The notes under the pieces are model-generated. The model was not told the origin of the DNA. It searched no databases and worked only from the letters and a program-made list of their open reading frames with translations. A program made the position numbers and the translations under genes. A DNA stretch of 64,000 nt from Clostridiales bacterium (lineage in GTDB: Bacteria > Bacillota > Clostridia > Christensenellales > Aristaeellaceae). Positions 17,806-26,840 of this stretch are shown here, one piece after another; the first letter of the stretch is position 1, and every line of letters starts with the position of its first letter. The stretch lies in NCBI GenBank assembly GCA_015056255.1, contig SVGP01000003.1, forward strand, positions 1-64,000, in the 5' to 3' direction.

Positions 17806-17887
17806 AGCGCGGGCGATCGATGATCGCCCCTATAATGCGGTTTTGTTTCATCCCATACTGTAGGGGCGGTCACCTAACGCCCGCGCT
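17806..17887. repeat. Palindromic intergenic repeat, family A
   Basis: AGCGCGGGCGATCGATGATCGCCCCTA, spacer, then GTAGGGGCGGTCACCTAACGCCCGCGC. It begins four bases after the XRE stop, shared AAGTTAGCGC with the copy after htpG, and could end both converging transcripts. Confidence 0.85.
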
Positions 17888-17918
17888 TTTTTCTGTCATG
17901 TTTTTTCCATGACCTTTT

Positions 17919-19160
17919 TCAGATCTCCACTTCGTCCGCACCGTTTCCGACGATGGCGACGGAGAAGGGCGCGGAGAGGACGCGTTTGGTAACCTCGTTG
18001 ACCTCATCCAGCGTAATGGACTTGATTTTTTCGACCACTTCATCGTCGGTTCTGGTGTCGCCCTGAATTAAAAGGCGGCGGCCGATGGAATTCATGCGGC
18101 TGGAGGTCGATTCAAGGCCGAGGATGAAGGAAGCCAGAAGCTGGTCTCTTGCCTGAACGAATTCCTTTTCGTTTAGGCCGTTTACCTTCAGGTTTTCGGT
18201 TTCCTGTAAGATGAGCTTAACAACCTCATTGGCGTGCTCGGGGCTGGTGCCCGCGTAGACGGCGAGCATACCGGTGTCGGTGTAGGAATTCGGGTAGGAA
18301 TAGACGGTGTAGGCCATGCCGCGCTCTTCTCTTATGGTCTGGAAAAGACGCGAGGACATTGCGCCACCGTAGACGGAATTCATAAGGGCAAGAGGGTAAA
18401 TGTCCTTGCTGCCGATTTTTGCGGAGGGAAATCCTAAGCAGATATGCGTCTGCTCGATATCCTTTTGACGCGTAAGCTTCGTGGGAGGCACGGCTACCGT
18501 ACCGGTTTCGGGCTTTTGCACGCCTGATTTTTCCCATTCGCCGTAGAGCTTCTCGGCCTGCTCAATCACGCTTTCCCACTTGAAATTACCGGCAAGCGCT
18601 AAAACGCTTCTTTCCGGGCAGTACATCCTCTTCATATAATCGCGGATATCCGCCTGCGTAAACGCAGAAACCGTTTCCACCGTGCCCAGAATCGGGCGGG
18701 ACACGGGCTGATCGCCGTAATGCGCAAGCATGAGAAGTTCAAACGCCAAGTCTTCCGGCGAATCCTCGGCCATGTTGATTTCCTCAATCACAACGCCCTT
18801 TTCACGGGCGATATCCTCTTCATCCAATTTGGAATGAAGAACGAGATCGGAAATCACGTCCATCGCCAGAGGCAAATGCTCATCGACCACCTTGGCGTAG
18901 AAGCAGGTGCATTCCTTGCTGGTGAACGCGTTTAACTGACCGCCGACGGCGTCCATTTCCTCTGCGATGTCGCGCGCAGTGCGTTTTTCAGTGCCCTTAA
19001 AGAGCATGTGCTCGATAAAATGACTGATACCGTTTTCCTTTGGCGTTTCATACTGAGAGCCGGATTCCACCCAAAGGCCGACGGACACCGAGCGATAATG
19101 CGGAATGTATTCGCCGATGATGCGAAGGCCGTTTGAAAGAGTGTGCTGTAAAAAAGCCAT
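17919..19160 (-). CDS. M16 family zinc peptidase (YmxG/MlpA-like)
   Basis: A 413-residue M16 protein related to the mitochondrial processing peptidase beta subunit. The inverted zinc motif HxxEH is seen in HFIEHMLFKGT (about residue 46) and the distal Glu in VIEEINMAEDSPED. The N-terminal M16 domain is followed by the C-terminal M16_C domain with YGGAMSSRLFQTIREERGMAYTVYS. In Bacillus the orthologue lies downstream of pnpA, as here. I start at ATG 19160, eight bases after GGAGG, not at the ATG 12 bases earlier. Substrate unknown; some homologues influence exoenzyme production. Confidence 0.92.
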   Translation of the reverse strand: MAFLQHTLSNGLRIIGEYIPHYRSVSVGLWVESGSQYETPKENGISHFIEHMLFKGTEKRTARDIAEEMDAVGGQLNAFTSKECTCFYAKVVDEHLPLAMDVISDLVLHSKLDEEDIAREKGVVIEEINMAEDSPEDLAFELLMLAHYGDQPVSRPILGTVETVSAFTQADIRDYMKRMYCPERSVLALAGNFKWESVIEQAEKLYGEWEKSGVQKPETGTVAVPPTKLTRQKDIEQTHICLGFPSAKIGSKDIYPLALMNSVYGGAMSSRLFQTIREERGMAYTVYSYPNSYTDTGMLAVYAGTSPEHANEVVKLILQETENLKVNGLNEKEFVQARDQLLASFILGLESTSSRMNSIGRRLLIQGDTRTDDEVVEKIKSITLDEVNEVTKRVLSAPFSVAIVGNGADEVEI

Positions 19161-19239
19161 AAAAGCCTCCAAAATACAAAAATATGCCGTGCAAGCGGGG
19201 CAAAAGACTTACGCCCTCTTACGCGGCTTTTGTGTATGC

Positions 19240-19267
19240 AGGCGGCGCGCAGAAAATCGCGCCGCCT
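19240..19267 (-). other. Hairpin between pnp and the M16 gene
   Basis: AGGCGGCGCG pairs perfectly with CGCGCCGCCT around a short loop. No T-run follows on the minus strand, so it looks more like an RNA processing or stabilising stem between two operon genes than a full terminator. Confidence 0.55.
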
Positions 19268-19280
19268 TAAAAATCATTTC

Positions 19281-21449
19281 TTATCTGCGTCCGCCGCGAT
19301 CTCCGCCGCCGCGACGGTCGCCTCCGCCGGTCCTCGGGGGACGGCGAACGGGCATGGCCTCGTTATCGTATACGATGTCGTTGCGGATTAAGTTAATACG
19401 GCCCTGGCCGTCGATCTCGGCTACCTTGCACTCGAGCATATCGCCGATGTTGACAACGTCCTCCACCTTCTCAACGCGCTCGTTTGCGAGCTTGGAGATG
19501 TGGATCATGCCATCCTTGCCGGGGGCGTATTCAACGAACGCGCCGAAGGTCATGATGCGGGCAACCTTGCCGGTGAACACGTCGCCCACCTTGAGCTCGC
19601 GAACGATGCCCTCGATGATGGACTTGGCGCGCTGGGCTGCCGCGTCGTCGTTGGTCGCGATATATACGCTTCCGTCGTCCTCGATGTCGATCTTGACGCC
19701 GGTCTCTTCGATGATCTTGTTGATCATCTTGCCGCGCGGGCCGACGACCTCGCCGATCTTCTCGGGGTTGATCTTGAACTGGATGATCTTGGGGGCGTAC
19801 TTGCTCAGCTGCGGGCGGGGCGCGGGCAGGGTTTCGAGCATTTTGCCGAGGATGTGCATGCGGCCGTCGAACGCCTGCGCGAGCGCCTGGCGGAGGATGG
19901 CTTCGTCGATGCCCTTGATCTTGATGTCCATCTGGATGGCGGTGATGCCCATGGCAGTACCGGCAACCTTAAAGTCCATGTCGCCCAGGAAGTCTTCAAG
20001 ACCCTGGATGTCCGTCAGAACCGCGACCTTGCCGGTGTTTTCAACGTCCTTGATCAGGCCCATTGCAACACCCGCTACAGGGCGCTTGATCGGAACACCG
20101 GCGTCCATGAGAGCGAGGGTGGATCCGCAAACGGAGGCCTGAGAGGTGGAGCCGTTGGAGGACATAACCTCGGAAACGAGGCGCAGGCAGTAGGGGAACT
20201 CTTCGACGGAGGGGATCATGGGCTCGAGCGCGCGCTCAGCCAGTGCGCCGTGACCGATTTCGCGGCGGCCAGGAGTGCGCAGAGGCTTGGCTTCGCCGGT
20301 GGAATAGCCGGGGAAGTTATAGTGGTGCATATACCGCTTGGTGGTTTCGGGGGTGATGCCGTCCAGAATCTGAACCTCGCTCATGGGAGCCAGGGTGCAG
20401 ACGGTCATAACCTGCGTCTGTCCGCGGGTGAAAACGCCGGATCCGTGGGGACGGGGAAGAACGGAGGTCTCGCACCAGATGGGGCGAACTTCAGTGAGCT
20501 TTCTTCCGTCGGGACGGATGCCTTCGTCGATGATGCGGCGGCGCATGACTTCCTTCTGGAGGGAGTAGAGCGCATCGCCCACTTCGGCTTCGCGGCCTTC
20601 AAAGGTTTCAGCAAAGTGCGCGGCAACGTCGGCCTTGACTTCGGCTTCGCGGGCATTTCTCTCGCTGCGCTCGAAGGTGTCGAACATCCACTGAACCTTC
20701 TCTAAAGCATACTCGCGAACGGCGGCCTTAACGTCGTCGCCCGGGAGCTCGAGATGGAATTCGCGCTTTTCCTTGCCGATTTCGGAAACGATCATTTCCT
20801 GGAATTCGACGATCTTCTTAACCTGCTCATGGGCAAAGAGGATGGCCTTGAGCATGATTTCCTCGGACACTTCGTTTGCGCCCGCTTCAACCATGAGGAC
20901 GGCTTCCTTGGTGCCGGCGACGGTTAAGTTCATGAGGGACTTTTCTCTCTGCTCGCAGGTGGGGTTGATGACGAGCTCATCGTCCACAAGGCCGATGTTT
21001 ACCGCGCCAACGGGGCCTGCGAAGGGAATTTCGGATACGCACAGAGCGGCGGAAGCGCCGATCATGGAGGGCGTTTCGGGGCTGTTGTCGTAGTCGACGC
21101 TCATTACGGTAGCGACGACGGAGACGTCATTGCGCATTCCCTTGGGGAACAGGGGGCGCAGGGGACGGTCGATCAGGCGGGAGGTCAGGATGGCCTTTTC
21201 GCCGGGACGGCCTTCGCGGCGGTTCCAGGAACCGGGAATGTGACCTACGGAATACAGCTTTTCCTCATAGTCTACGCCGAGAGGGAAAAAGTCGATGCCG
21301 GGGCGGGGAGTATCAGCGACGGTTGCGTTCACCAGAACGACGGTCTCGCCGTAACGGACGAGCGTGGAGCCGGAAGCCTGCTCGGCATACTTGCCGAACT
21401 CAAGCGTCAGCGTGCGTCCGCCAAGCTCCATGGAGTAGCTTTTGAACAT
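19281..21449 (-). CDS. pnp: Polyribonucleotide nucleotidyltransferase (PNPase)
   Basis: A 722-residue PNPase, the phosphorolytic 3'-5' exoribonuclease of the RNA degradosome. Two RNase PH domains (about 10-225 and 310-540) flank a helical linker. The second PH domain has [31 protein letters not shown] and [19 protein letters not shown], including the active-site aspartates. A KH domain ([26 protein letters not shown]) and an S1 domain ([29 protein letters not shown]) follow; the end is an RGG-rich tail. AAGGAGG lies eight bases before ATG 21449. Transcribed after rpsO through a long structured leader. Confidence 0.98.
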   Translation of the reverse strand: MFKSYSMELGGRTLTLEFGKYAEQASGSTLVRYGETVVLVNATVADTPRPGIDFFPLGVDYEEKLYSVGHIPGSWNRREGRPGEKAILTSRLIDRPLRPLFPKGMRNDVSVVATVMSVDYDNSPETPSMIGASAALCVSEIPFAGPVGAVNIGLVDDELVINPTCEQREKSLMNLTVAGTKEAVLMVEAGANEVSEEIMLKAILFAHEQVKKIVEFQEMIVSEIGKEKREFHLELPGDDVKAAVREYALEKVQWMFDTFERSERNAREAEVKADVAAHFAETFEGREAEVGDALYSLQKEVMRRRIIDEGIRPDGRKLTEVRPIWCETSVLPRPHGSGVFTRGQTQVMTVCTLAPMSEVQILDGITPETTKRYMHHYNFPGYSTGEAKPLRTPGRREIGHGALAERALEPMIPSVEEFPYCLRLVSEVMSSNGSTSQASVCGSTLALMDAGVPIKRPVAGVAMGLIKDVENTGKVAVLTDIQGLEDFLGDMDFKVAGTAMGITAIQMDIKIKGIDEAILRQALAQAFDGRMHILGKMLETLPAPRPQLSKYAPKIIQFKINPEKIGEVVGPRGKMINKIIEETGVKIDIEDDGSVYIATNDDAAAQRAKSIIEGIVRELKVGDVFTGKVARIMTFGAFVEYAPGKDGMIHISKLANERVEKVEDVVNIGDMLECKVAEIDGQGRINLIRNDIVYDNEAMPVRRPPRTGGGDRRGGGDRGGRR

Positions 21450-21535
21450 GGTGTTTCCTCCTTACGAAATTTCGGTCTTCATGAAAGCTAACCGGATCCG
21501 TAAGCGCTTGCTTATCGCCGAAGACTTGTCCCCGA

Positions 21536-21585
21536 AGGGATGCGGAAAGACCGGCAAAATTTTTTGTCCGTCTGCCCGCATCCCT
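21536..21585 (-). promoter_or_regulatory. Long stem-loop in the rpsO-pnp intergenic leader
   Basis: AGGGATGCGG (21536-21545) pairs perfectly with CCGCATCCCT (21576-21585), and the stem goes on after a small bulge with AGAC/GTCT and partly paired A/T-rich bases. In E. coli a stem in the pnp leader is cut by RNase III and then used by PNPase to repress its own mRNA. A similar role here is inference. The rest of the 295-bp gap has smaller palindromes but no gene. Confidence 0.55.
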
Positions 21586-21744
21586 ACGGCGAAGCGTTTT
21601 TATGGATCCGGATTGGTACGTGTTTTTGGGAAAAGCTATATGACGCGCGAAAGCGCCGTTGCCCCGCGCATGCACGCTTTTACGCGCAGATGGACAAAGC
21701 AACGACGCCCGACGTTCATATAGCGGACGGAGACAATCGGCGGA

Positions 21745-22032
21745 TTACTTGCGCAGACCCAGTGCCGCGTCGGCAATCAGCTTACGATAGCTCTCGATGT
21801 CGGTCTTCTTGAGGTAGTCCAGAAGGCCACGGCGCTGACCAACCATCAGAAGCAGGCCGCGACGGGAGTGGTGGTCCTTCTTGTTGACCTTGAGGTGCTC
21901 GGTGAGGCTCTTGATGCGCTTGGTGAGAAGAGCAATCTGAACTTCGGGGGAGCCGGTGTCGCCCTCATGACGGCCGTAGGCAGCGATAACTTCGGATTTC
22001 TCCATCATGGTGATGTCGAGTTTGTTTTCCAT
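21745..22032 (-). CDS. rpsO: 30S ribosomal protein S15
   Basis: A 95-residue S15, which binds 16S rRNA early in 30S assembly. Signature stretches: [31 protein letters not shown] and [17 protein letters not shown] start it at ATG 22032 (preceded by GGGAGG); an in-frame ATG 81 bases upstream would add an unrelated extension. It is five or six residues longer at the N-terminus than the usual 89. First gene of rpsO-pnp-M16. Confidence 0.97.
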   Translation of the reverse strand: MENKLDITMMEKSEVIAAYGRHEGDTGSPEVQIALLTKRIKSLTEHLKVNKKDHHSRRGLLLMVGQRRGLLDYLKKTDIESYRKLIADAALGLRK

Positions 22033-22119
22033 TGTGGTTTCCTCCCATTTTTTCGTATTCCCGCAAACGAAGCATGCCGTCGGGATGTCGGCAAACCGCG
22101 TGCGCGGATCCAATCAATC

Positions 22120-22136
22120 TGTGGCAGATTGCCACA
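22120..22136 (-). promoter_or_regulatory. Perfect small hairpin in the rpsO 5' leader
   Basis: TGTGGCA-GAT-TGCCACA sits just downstream of the promoter. S15 represses its own synthesis in several phyla by binding leader RNA; whether this hairpin is part of such an element is unproven. Confidence 0.35.
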
Positions 22137-22142
22137 AATGAT

Positions 22143-22171
22143 ATTTTACCACAAGTATGCCCTGTTGTAAA
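22143..22171 (-). promoter_or_regulatory. Sigma-A promoter for rpsO-pnp
   Basis: TTTACA (22171-22166), 17 bp, TAAAAT (22148-22143) on the minus strand. Confidence 0.75.
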
Positions 22172-22197
22172 CGCAGTTTTCCTTCTTTAATGAGAAT

Positions 22198-23889
22198 TTA
22201 AGGTTCTGTTGACATAAAACGGAACGGAATTGAGTTGGCGACAGCGTATGCATGCGCAAAGCTGTCCGGCACGCACTCGATCACCACGCGCTTACAGCCC
22301 GCAAAGACGTCTTTGCCGATATACGAAACTGTTTCGGGAATCACGATGGTTTTAAGAAGCGCGCAGCCGGAGAAGGCGGAATCATGAATCTCCCGAACGC
22401 CTTCGGGCACGGTCACATGCTCAAACAGATCGCAGTTCTGAAACGCGCCCTCCTCGACAATCAGGATCGTATCCGGGAGAAGCAGATTGATGTGCGAATC
22501 GACATACAGATCGATTTTCGCTTCTTTTCCATTGGGGTGCACAGCCGTGATTACGCTGTAGCCCGGTCTGAGCGCGCGGATTAAGCCGCTTCCATCCACG
22601 CTTATGCAGACGGGATTGCTGCTTTTCCAGATCAGGCCGGAAAGATCAGCCGACGACGGAACGGACAGGACCAGAAGACGCGCCTCGTCCCCTGCTTCAA
22701 GGCCAGAGTCAAGTGGGTCAATCACCATGGTTTCAGGAAGAGACAGATCCGGAAAGCCGTTTCCGTAATTGAATTCCACCGCAAGCGAGCTCTCCCTGAC
22801 CGTATAGCGACAGTTCCGCAATCCCGCCGGGAAGTCCGCCTGATTGTACCATGCGTTAAAGACCATGTGGAAATCGAACGCATCCGATGCGCCGGTATAC
22901 CAGATTTCAACATATCCACGGCGGTTTTTCAAAGCCTCATCCAGTATGCGCTTAACGTCCTTTTCGTTTACGCACGTGTCCGCGCCGCTTCGAAGCACGT
23001 ACATATAATCGACGCCCGTGCTTTCAGGCAGAATCTGAACCTCGTGCCGCCACGTATGGTCTTTCAGCATCACGCTGTCCGGCACGCAGAAATACTTGTG
23101 GTTTTCCTGTCCGGGCGCGGGATCGTCCCATGTGCAATCCACGTGGAACCACCTATCGTCGATATTCACAAGGTTCCATCCGTGCGATCCGCCGTTAGCC
23201 GTGCCCGTCACATACACAGAATCGATGCCGACCAGTTTCAAAAGCATTTCATACGCCAACGCATAGCTCTGGCAAACGCCTTTTCCATATAAAAGCACGC
23301 CGTCCGGATAATAATGGGTGAAGCTGTGATCGTAATCGGCATGATGGATCAGCCAATCATGCAGCCACAAGGCGCGCGCATAATCACTGCCTGCATTTTT
23401 TATGCATTCATCAGCCACGCTCCTTGCCTTTTCGGCGCAGGCATGAGAGGAAGATTCATATACATGGCTTTGCCACTGGATGTAGGAACCCGCTGAATCC
23501 GTGACGCGAACCGAGAGAATATACTGGCCGGACTCGGTTTTCGGCGTGTAATAATATGTATTTGCGCGGGTTTGACCGGAGGTAGCCTGCTGATAAAAAA
23601 GACCCTCGTTTCCGCTTCTTCTGAAAACAGAAAAGGTGTAGGTATAAATTCCGTCGCCGCCGGTGACATGGGCGGTAAACCGTGTCTGCTTCTCCTGAGT
23701 CAGGTAAGGGCCGTCCATTTCTACATAGGCCATGTTCAGCTCGCGAATCAGCGCGCGCGTTCTGGAAGGCGCCGTATATCTTTCAACAACGCCCGATTCG
23801 CCTGACCGGATAGATATCGTTTCCTCCGAAAGCGCGCAAGCCGACAAAAGCGCCGTCAGGACAAACGCGAAAACAATCAGCCTTTTCAC
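22198..23889 (-). CDS. Transglutaminase-like lipoprotein with Ig-like and BspA repeats
   Basis: A 563-residue surface lipoprotein: signal peptide with lipobox LSAC (Cys about 18), a beta domain (about 50-145), and a transglutaminase-like domain (about 150-290). The Cys-His-Asp triad is visible in GVCQSYALAYEMLL, SHGWNLV and HVDCTWDD. A Big_2-like Ig domain follows (about 400-470) and two or three BspA leucine-rich repeats (AFxxC..LxxVxxPEGVxxI) close the protein. The fold is that of a secreted cysteine protease or cross-linking enzyme; the substrate is unknown. Divergent from the LacI-family gene. Confidence 0.87.
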   Translation of the reverse strand: MKRLIVFAFVLTALLSACALSEETISIRSGESGVVERYTAPSRTRALIRELNMAYVEMDGPYLTQEKQTRFTAHVTGGDGIYTYTFSVFRRSGNEGLFYQQATSGQTRANTYYYTPKTESGQYILSVRVTDSAGSYIQWQSHVYESSSHACAEKARSVADECIKNAGSDYARALWLHDWLIHHADYDHSFTHYYPDGVLLYGKGVCQSYALAYEMLLKLVGIDSVYVTGTANGGSHGWNLVNIDDRWFHVDCTWDDPAPGQENHKYFCVPDSVMLKDHTWRHEVQILPESTGVDYMYVLRSGADTCVNEKDVKRILDEALKNRRGYVEIWYTGASDAFDFHMVFNAWYNQADFPAGLRNCRYTVRESSLAVEFNYGNGFPDLSLPETMVIDPLDSGLEAGDEARLLVLSVPSSADLSGLIWKSSNPVCISVDGSGLIRALRPGYSVITAVHPNGKEAKIDLYVDSHINLLLPDTILIVEEGAFQNCDLFEHVTVPEGVREIHDSAFSGCALLKTIVIPETVSYIGKDVFAGCKRVVIECVPDSFAHAYAVANSIPFRFMSTEP

Positions 23890-23922
23890 GACCCTCTCCC
23901 CTTTTCACTTATTCTAATTTTT

Positions 23923-23951
23923 ATTATCTCATATCCGTATAACCCCGTCAA
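23923..23951 (-). promoter_or_regulatory. Sigma-A promoter for the transglutaminase-like gene
   Basis: TTGACG (23951-23946), 17 bp, GATAAT (23928-23923) on the minus strand. Confidence 0.7.
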
Positions 23952-24020
23952 GGAAAACCGGGAAAGAATCTTCATTCCTGCCAATTTTCAAATTCTTTCT
24001 GCCAAAAAAGTGCAAACAGC

Positions 24021-24049
24021 TTGAAATTTTGTTAAAACTGGTGTATAGT
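24021..24049 (+). promoter_or_regulatory. Sigma-A promoter for the LacI-family gene
   Basis: TTGAAA (24021-24026), 17 bp, TATAGT (24044-24049). A second -10-like TATAAT overlaps at 24049-24054. Confidence 0.65.
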
Positions 24050-24059
24050 ATAATTATCT

Positions 24060-24069
24060 AAAACGTTTT
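24060..24069 (+). promoter_or_regulatory. LacI-type operator candidate AAAACGTTTT
   Basis: A perfect 10-bp palindrome with the central CG that LacI/GalR-type repressors prefer. It covers the expected transcription start of the LacI-family gene, which suggests autorepression. Confidence 0.5.
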
Positions 24070-24104
24070 CGATGTATCTGTTTAAGGGAAAGGAGCGCGC
24101 GTTT

Positions 24105-25115
24105 ATGAAGATCAGCATCCGCGATCTTGCCTCAAGATGTAATCTGTCGGTTTCCGCCGTCAGTAAGGCGCTGAACAATTATCCGGATATCAGCCGCGAA
24201 ACGCGGGCGCTCGTTTTGAAAACCGCACAGGAGCTGGGTTATTTTCCAAACGCCAGCGCAAGGACGCTCAAAACCAACCGCTCTCAGAATCTGGGCGTTT
24301 TGTTTCAGCCTGAAAGCATAAGCGGTATGACGCACCCATTCTTCTCCGCGCTTTTGGAATCTTTCAAAGCTGAGGCCGAAAAAAACGGCTACGATCTGAC
24401 CTTCATCAACCAGAACATCCGAAGCGGCATGCGCTATCTTGAGCACTGCCGCTACCGAAACGTCGACGGCGCGATCATCGTCTGCGCGGATTTTACATCG
24501 CAGGACGTGCTTGCCCTGCTCGCATCCGACATTCCGACCGTAGCCATCGACTATCCCTCCGATACCGCCTCCTGCATCCTTTCTGAAAACGAGCGCGGCA
24601 TGTACGTTCTTACCAGTCACGCCATCTCGCTCGGACACAAAAAAATCGCCTATCTGCACGGCGAGGAATGCTTTGTCCATCAAAACCGGTTAAAAGGGTA
24701 CTTAAGGGCGCTTTCGGATGCAGGCATCGAAATTCGAAACGACTACCTTCTCCCCTCCGCCTACGACAATCCCCAAAAGGCAGCCGAGGCCTTCAGACGC
24801 ATCCTGTCGCACCCGGACAGGCCCACCTGTATCATGATGTCGGACGACACCGCAGCCACCACCGCCATACAGATTGCGCAATCCATGAATCTAACCGTGC
24901 CCGGAGACATTTCCATCTGCGGATACGACGGCGTAAGACTCAGCCTTATGTTTTCCCCCATCCTGTGCACCATCAAGCAGGATACCGAATCCATGGGAAA
25001 AGAAGCCGCCCGCGAGCTGATTCGCCTGATCGAAAACCCGGCCTCCGGTCCGGTCAAAACCATCACCGTGCCGGGCGCGCTCGTGCCGGGCGAAAGCCTC
25101 GGGAGAATCCGGTAG
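24105..25115 (+). CDS. LacI/GalR-family transcriptional regulator
   Basis: A 336-residue repressor: helix-turn-helix (residues 2-25, SIRDLASRCNLSVSAVSKALNN) and hinge (to about 58), then a periplasmic-binding-protein-like sugar-binding domain (about 60-330). Its landmarks are LGVLFQ, DGAIIVC, IDYP, GHKKIAYLHG, MSDDTAATTAIQ and GYDGVRLS. The inducer is probably a sugar. No sugar genes adjoin it, so the regulon lies elsewhere, perhaps including the GH2 genes at 4803 and 47586. Start ATG 24105 follows AAAGGAG; the upstream in-frame ATG at 24072 has no ribosome site. Confidence 0.92.
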   Translation: MKISIRDLASRCNLSVSAVSKALNNYPDISRETRALVLKTAQELGYFPNASARTLKTNRSQNLGVLFQPESISGMTHPFFSALLESFKAEAEKNGYDLTFINQNIRSGMRYLEHCRYRNVDGAIIVCADFTSQDVLALLASDIPTVAIDYPSDTASCILSENERGMYVLTSHAISLGHKKIAYLHGEECFVHQNRLKGYLRALSDAGIEIRNDYLLPSAYDNPQKAAEAFRRILSHPDRPTCIMMSDDTAATTAIQIAQSMNLTVPGDISICGYDGVRLSLMFSPILCTIKQDTESMGKEAARELIRLIENPASGPVKTITVPGALVPGESLGRIR

Positions 25116-25208
25116 ATATACGACCTCGGATTGCGTAGAACAGCACGTACAAAAAACGGAATTACGGAATGGGAAACCCGTCCGCCGCAAAAAAAGTCAA
25201 ACGAATCC

Positions 25209-25283
25209 CGTAGGGCGGGGACTTGCTCCCGCCGCGAAACTTACTTAAAAATTAAAGCGGCGGGAGCAAGCCCCCGCCCTACG
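25209..25283. repeat. Palindromic intergenic repeat, family C
   Basis: CGTAGGGCGGGGACTTGCTC.. (25209-25235) is the inverted copy of ..GAGCAAGCCCCCGCCCTACG (25257-25283), 27 bp with one mismatch, around an AT-rich loop. Single copy in this window, with the same TAGGG-type ends as the other families. Confidence 0.85.
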
Positions 25284-25308
25284 CTTCGTTATATCTATAA
25301 TCTCTCAC

Positions 25309-25352
25309 AGAGCTGTAGCAGATGTGATCTCTGCAACAGCTCTAATTTTTTA
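25309..25352 (+). terminator. Intrinsic terminator, plus strand
   Basis: AGAGCTGT-AGCAGA pairs with TCTGC-A-ACAGCTCT (25309-25343), followed by AATTTTTT. It would stop transcription from the LacI-family gene before it enters the converging gene at 25350. Confidence 0.8.
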
Positions 25353-26651
25353 TTCGTCCGCAAAAACCACGCCGTCTTTATCAATCGTGAATCCGCCGTC
25401 GGGCAGGAGCTCCGAGATCGTCACAATCTCATAGCCGTTTTGAACATAATAGCCGAGTATTTCGTCCATGGTGTCAAAGGCGGACGAGGCATTACTGAAC
25501 AGATAGATCGAGCCCGGCGCAGCGTTTTCGCCGGTTACATTTTTGTAGACTTCCTCAGCGGTAGCGCCCTTTTCGGTATCGCCCGAGGAACACGTCCACT
25601 GAACGAGCGTCAGATCCAGGCTGTCCAGCATGGTGTTAAGGCCAAAGCCCCATTTGTCCTGCGGCGCACGGAACAGGCGCGGCACATAGCCGCCCGTGGC
25701 TTCAAAAATCACCTGATTGGTGGGCTCGACTTCACTTAAAACCTCGTCGAATTTCATCGCAATCATCGAATTGTAGTTCCACGAAAGATTGCCGATTTCG
25801 TGGCCTTTATCGACGATTTCCTTCAAAATCTCGCGGTTCTTGTCGGCGAATCTGCCCGTTACAAAGAACGTCGCCTTTGCATTGTGCTGATCCAGAAGCT
25901 CAAGCCACTTCCCCGTGTTCTCCATATTGCCGTCATCGCAGTTCACGCTGACGGCCACGGCTTTCCGGTCAGTCGAAACGGAGCATACTGCGGGGATTTC
26001 CTTACGGATTTCCACAATGTAATCCTCGGACACCTGCTTGTCGCCGAGCCACAACGCCACATAGTTCGTGCCCTTCCAATTCTTCGGAATGGTGAATTTA
26101 AAGGAAGCCTGCTCGTAATCCTTCGAAAAGGATTTGGTATCCAATACATTTCCGTCCACATCGCGAAGTTCAAGCGCAAGGGGCGAAGTCAGCATTTTGT
26201 TGTTTTCCATCGTGAAGGTCACGCGGATGCTGTCGCCGGCGGGCGCGACCGTCATGCCGCCCTGCCCTGCAACGAGTTTAAGCTCGCCAATCACCGTAAC
26301 ATCCGCCTTGCCGCGGCTGGTCGACACGCGATAGCCGCTTCCGCGCAGGAGGGCGAGCTTCGTTTTACTGGTGCCTTCAACGGCTTTGACAAAAATCGTT
26401 ACAAACGTTTCCTTTTCACCCGCAGGCATCACACCGTCATAGGTTTCGCCGTCATATTCAATGGAAAATGCAAGGTCATTTTTCACAGCTGCGTTAGCGG
26501 TAATGCGGACCTTGTACTCCGTATCGCCCGTCAGCTGAAACTTGGTCGAATCCAGATACAGCGCGGTTTCCTGCGCCATCGCCGCCGGTGCAAAGCCGAC
26601 CGCCGCCAAAAGAAGCGCAAGCGCCATAAGACACGCTAACTTTTTCATCAT
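25350..26651 (-). CDS. Secreted NodB-like (polysaccharide deacetylase fold) protein lacking metal histidines
   Basis: A 433-residue secreted protein: signal peptide (1-26, ending AMA), two beta domains (about 27-125 and 130-215), and a NodB-type domain (about 222-415). The first NodB motif survives as NCDDG. The second, normally H-S/T-x-x-H, reads GHEIGNLSWNYN, with both metal-binding His replaced. The fifth motif, normally LxH, reads LFSN. The Arg-Pro of motif three (FRAPQ) remains. The fold is clear but deacetylase activity is unlikely. Probably a carbohydrate-binding or regulatory pseudoenzyme; alternatively it uses another mechanism. Confidence 0.85.
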   Translation of the reverse strand: MMKKLACLMALALLLAAVGFAPAAMAQETALYLDSTKFQLTGDTEYKVRITANAAVKNDLAFSIEYDGETYDGVMPAGEKETFVTIFVKAVEGTSKTKLALLRGSGYRVSTSRGKADVTVIGELKLVAGQGGMTVAPAGDSIRVTFTMENNKMLTSPLALELRDVDGNVLDTKSFSKDYEQASFKFTIPKNWKGTNYVALWLGDKQVSEDYIVEIRKEIPAVCSVSTDRKAVAVSVNCDDGNMENTGKWLELLDQHNAKATFFVTGRFADKNREILKEIVDKGHEIGNLSWNYNSMIAMKFDEVLSEVEPTNQVIFEATGGYVPRLFRAPQDKWGFGLNTMLDSLDLTLVQWTCSSGDTEKGATAEEVYKNVTGENAAPGSIYLFSNASSAFDTMDEILGYYVQNGYEIVTISELLPDGGFTIDKDGVVFADE

Positions 26652-26683
26652 TTTTATTCAACCCCCATTTCATCTATGAAACA

Positions 26684-26712
26684 AGTATATCAAACACCCG
26701 TTTTTATGTCAA
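26684..26712 (-). promoter_or_regulatory. Sigma-A promoter for the NodB-like gene
   Basis: TTGACA (26712-26707), 17 bp, TATACT (26689-26684) on the minus strand. Confidence 0.85.
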
Positions 26713-26786
26713 TCGAATCACCTCATCCAAAGAGATAAGAATTTTGTCTTTTCGCCGAAATCTCCTGCGCCCGGTGCATTTTCCTC

Positions 26787-26816
26787 TTGTATACAAACGC
26801 GCTTTCATGATAAAAT
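26787..26816 (+). promoter_or_regulatory. Sigma-A promoter for sdaAB-sdaAA
   Basis: TTGTAT (26787-26792), 18 bp, TAAAAT (26811-26816); AAAGGAGG follows before the sdaAB start. Confidence 0.6.
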
Positions 26817-26840
26817 ACATGCAAAGGAGGCAGACGCACC

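Noticed and set aside
19500..20705. 401-codon plus-strand ORF opposite pnp
   Set aside because: High GC third positions in pnp create long antisense frames; composition is Gly/Asp/Val-rich without family features, and pnp is certain.
21400..21723. ORFs of about 95-100 codons on both strands of the rpsO-pnp gap
   Set aside because: They extend into pnp or lack ribosome sites; the sequence is better explained by RNA stems.
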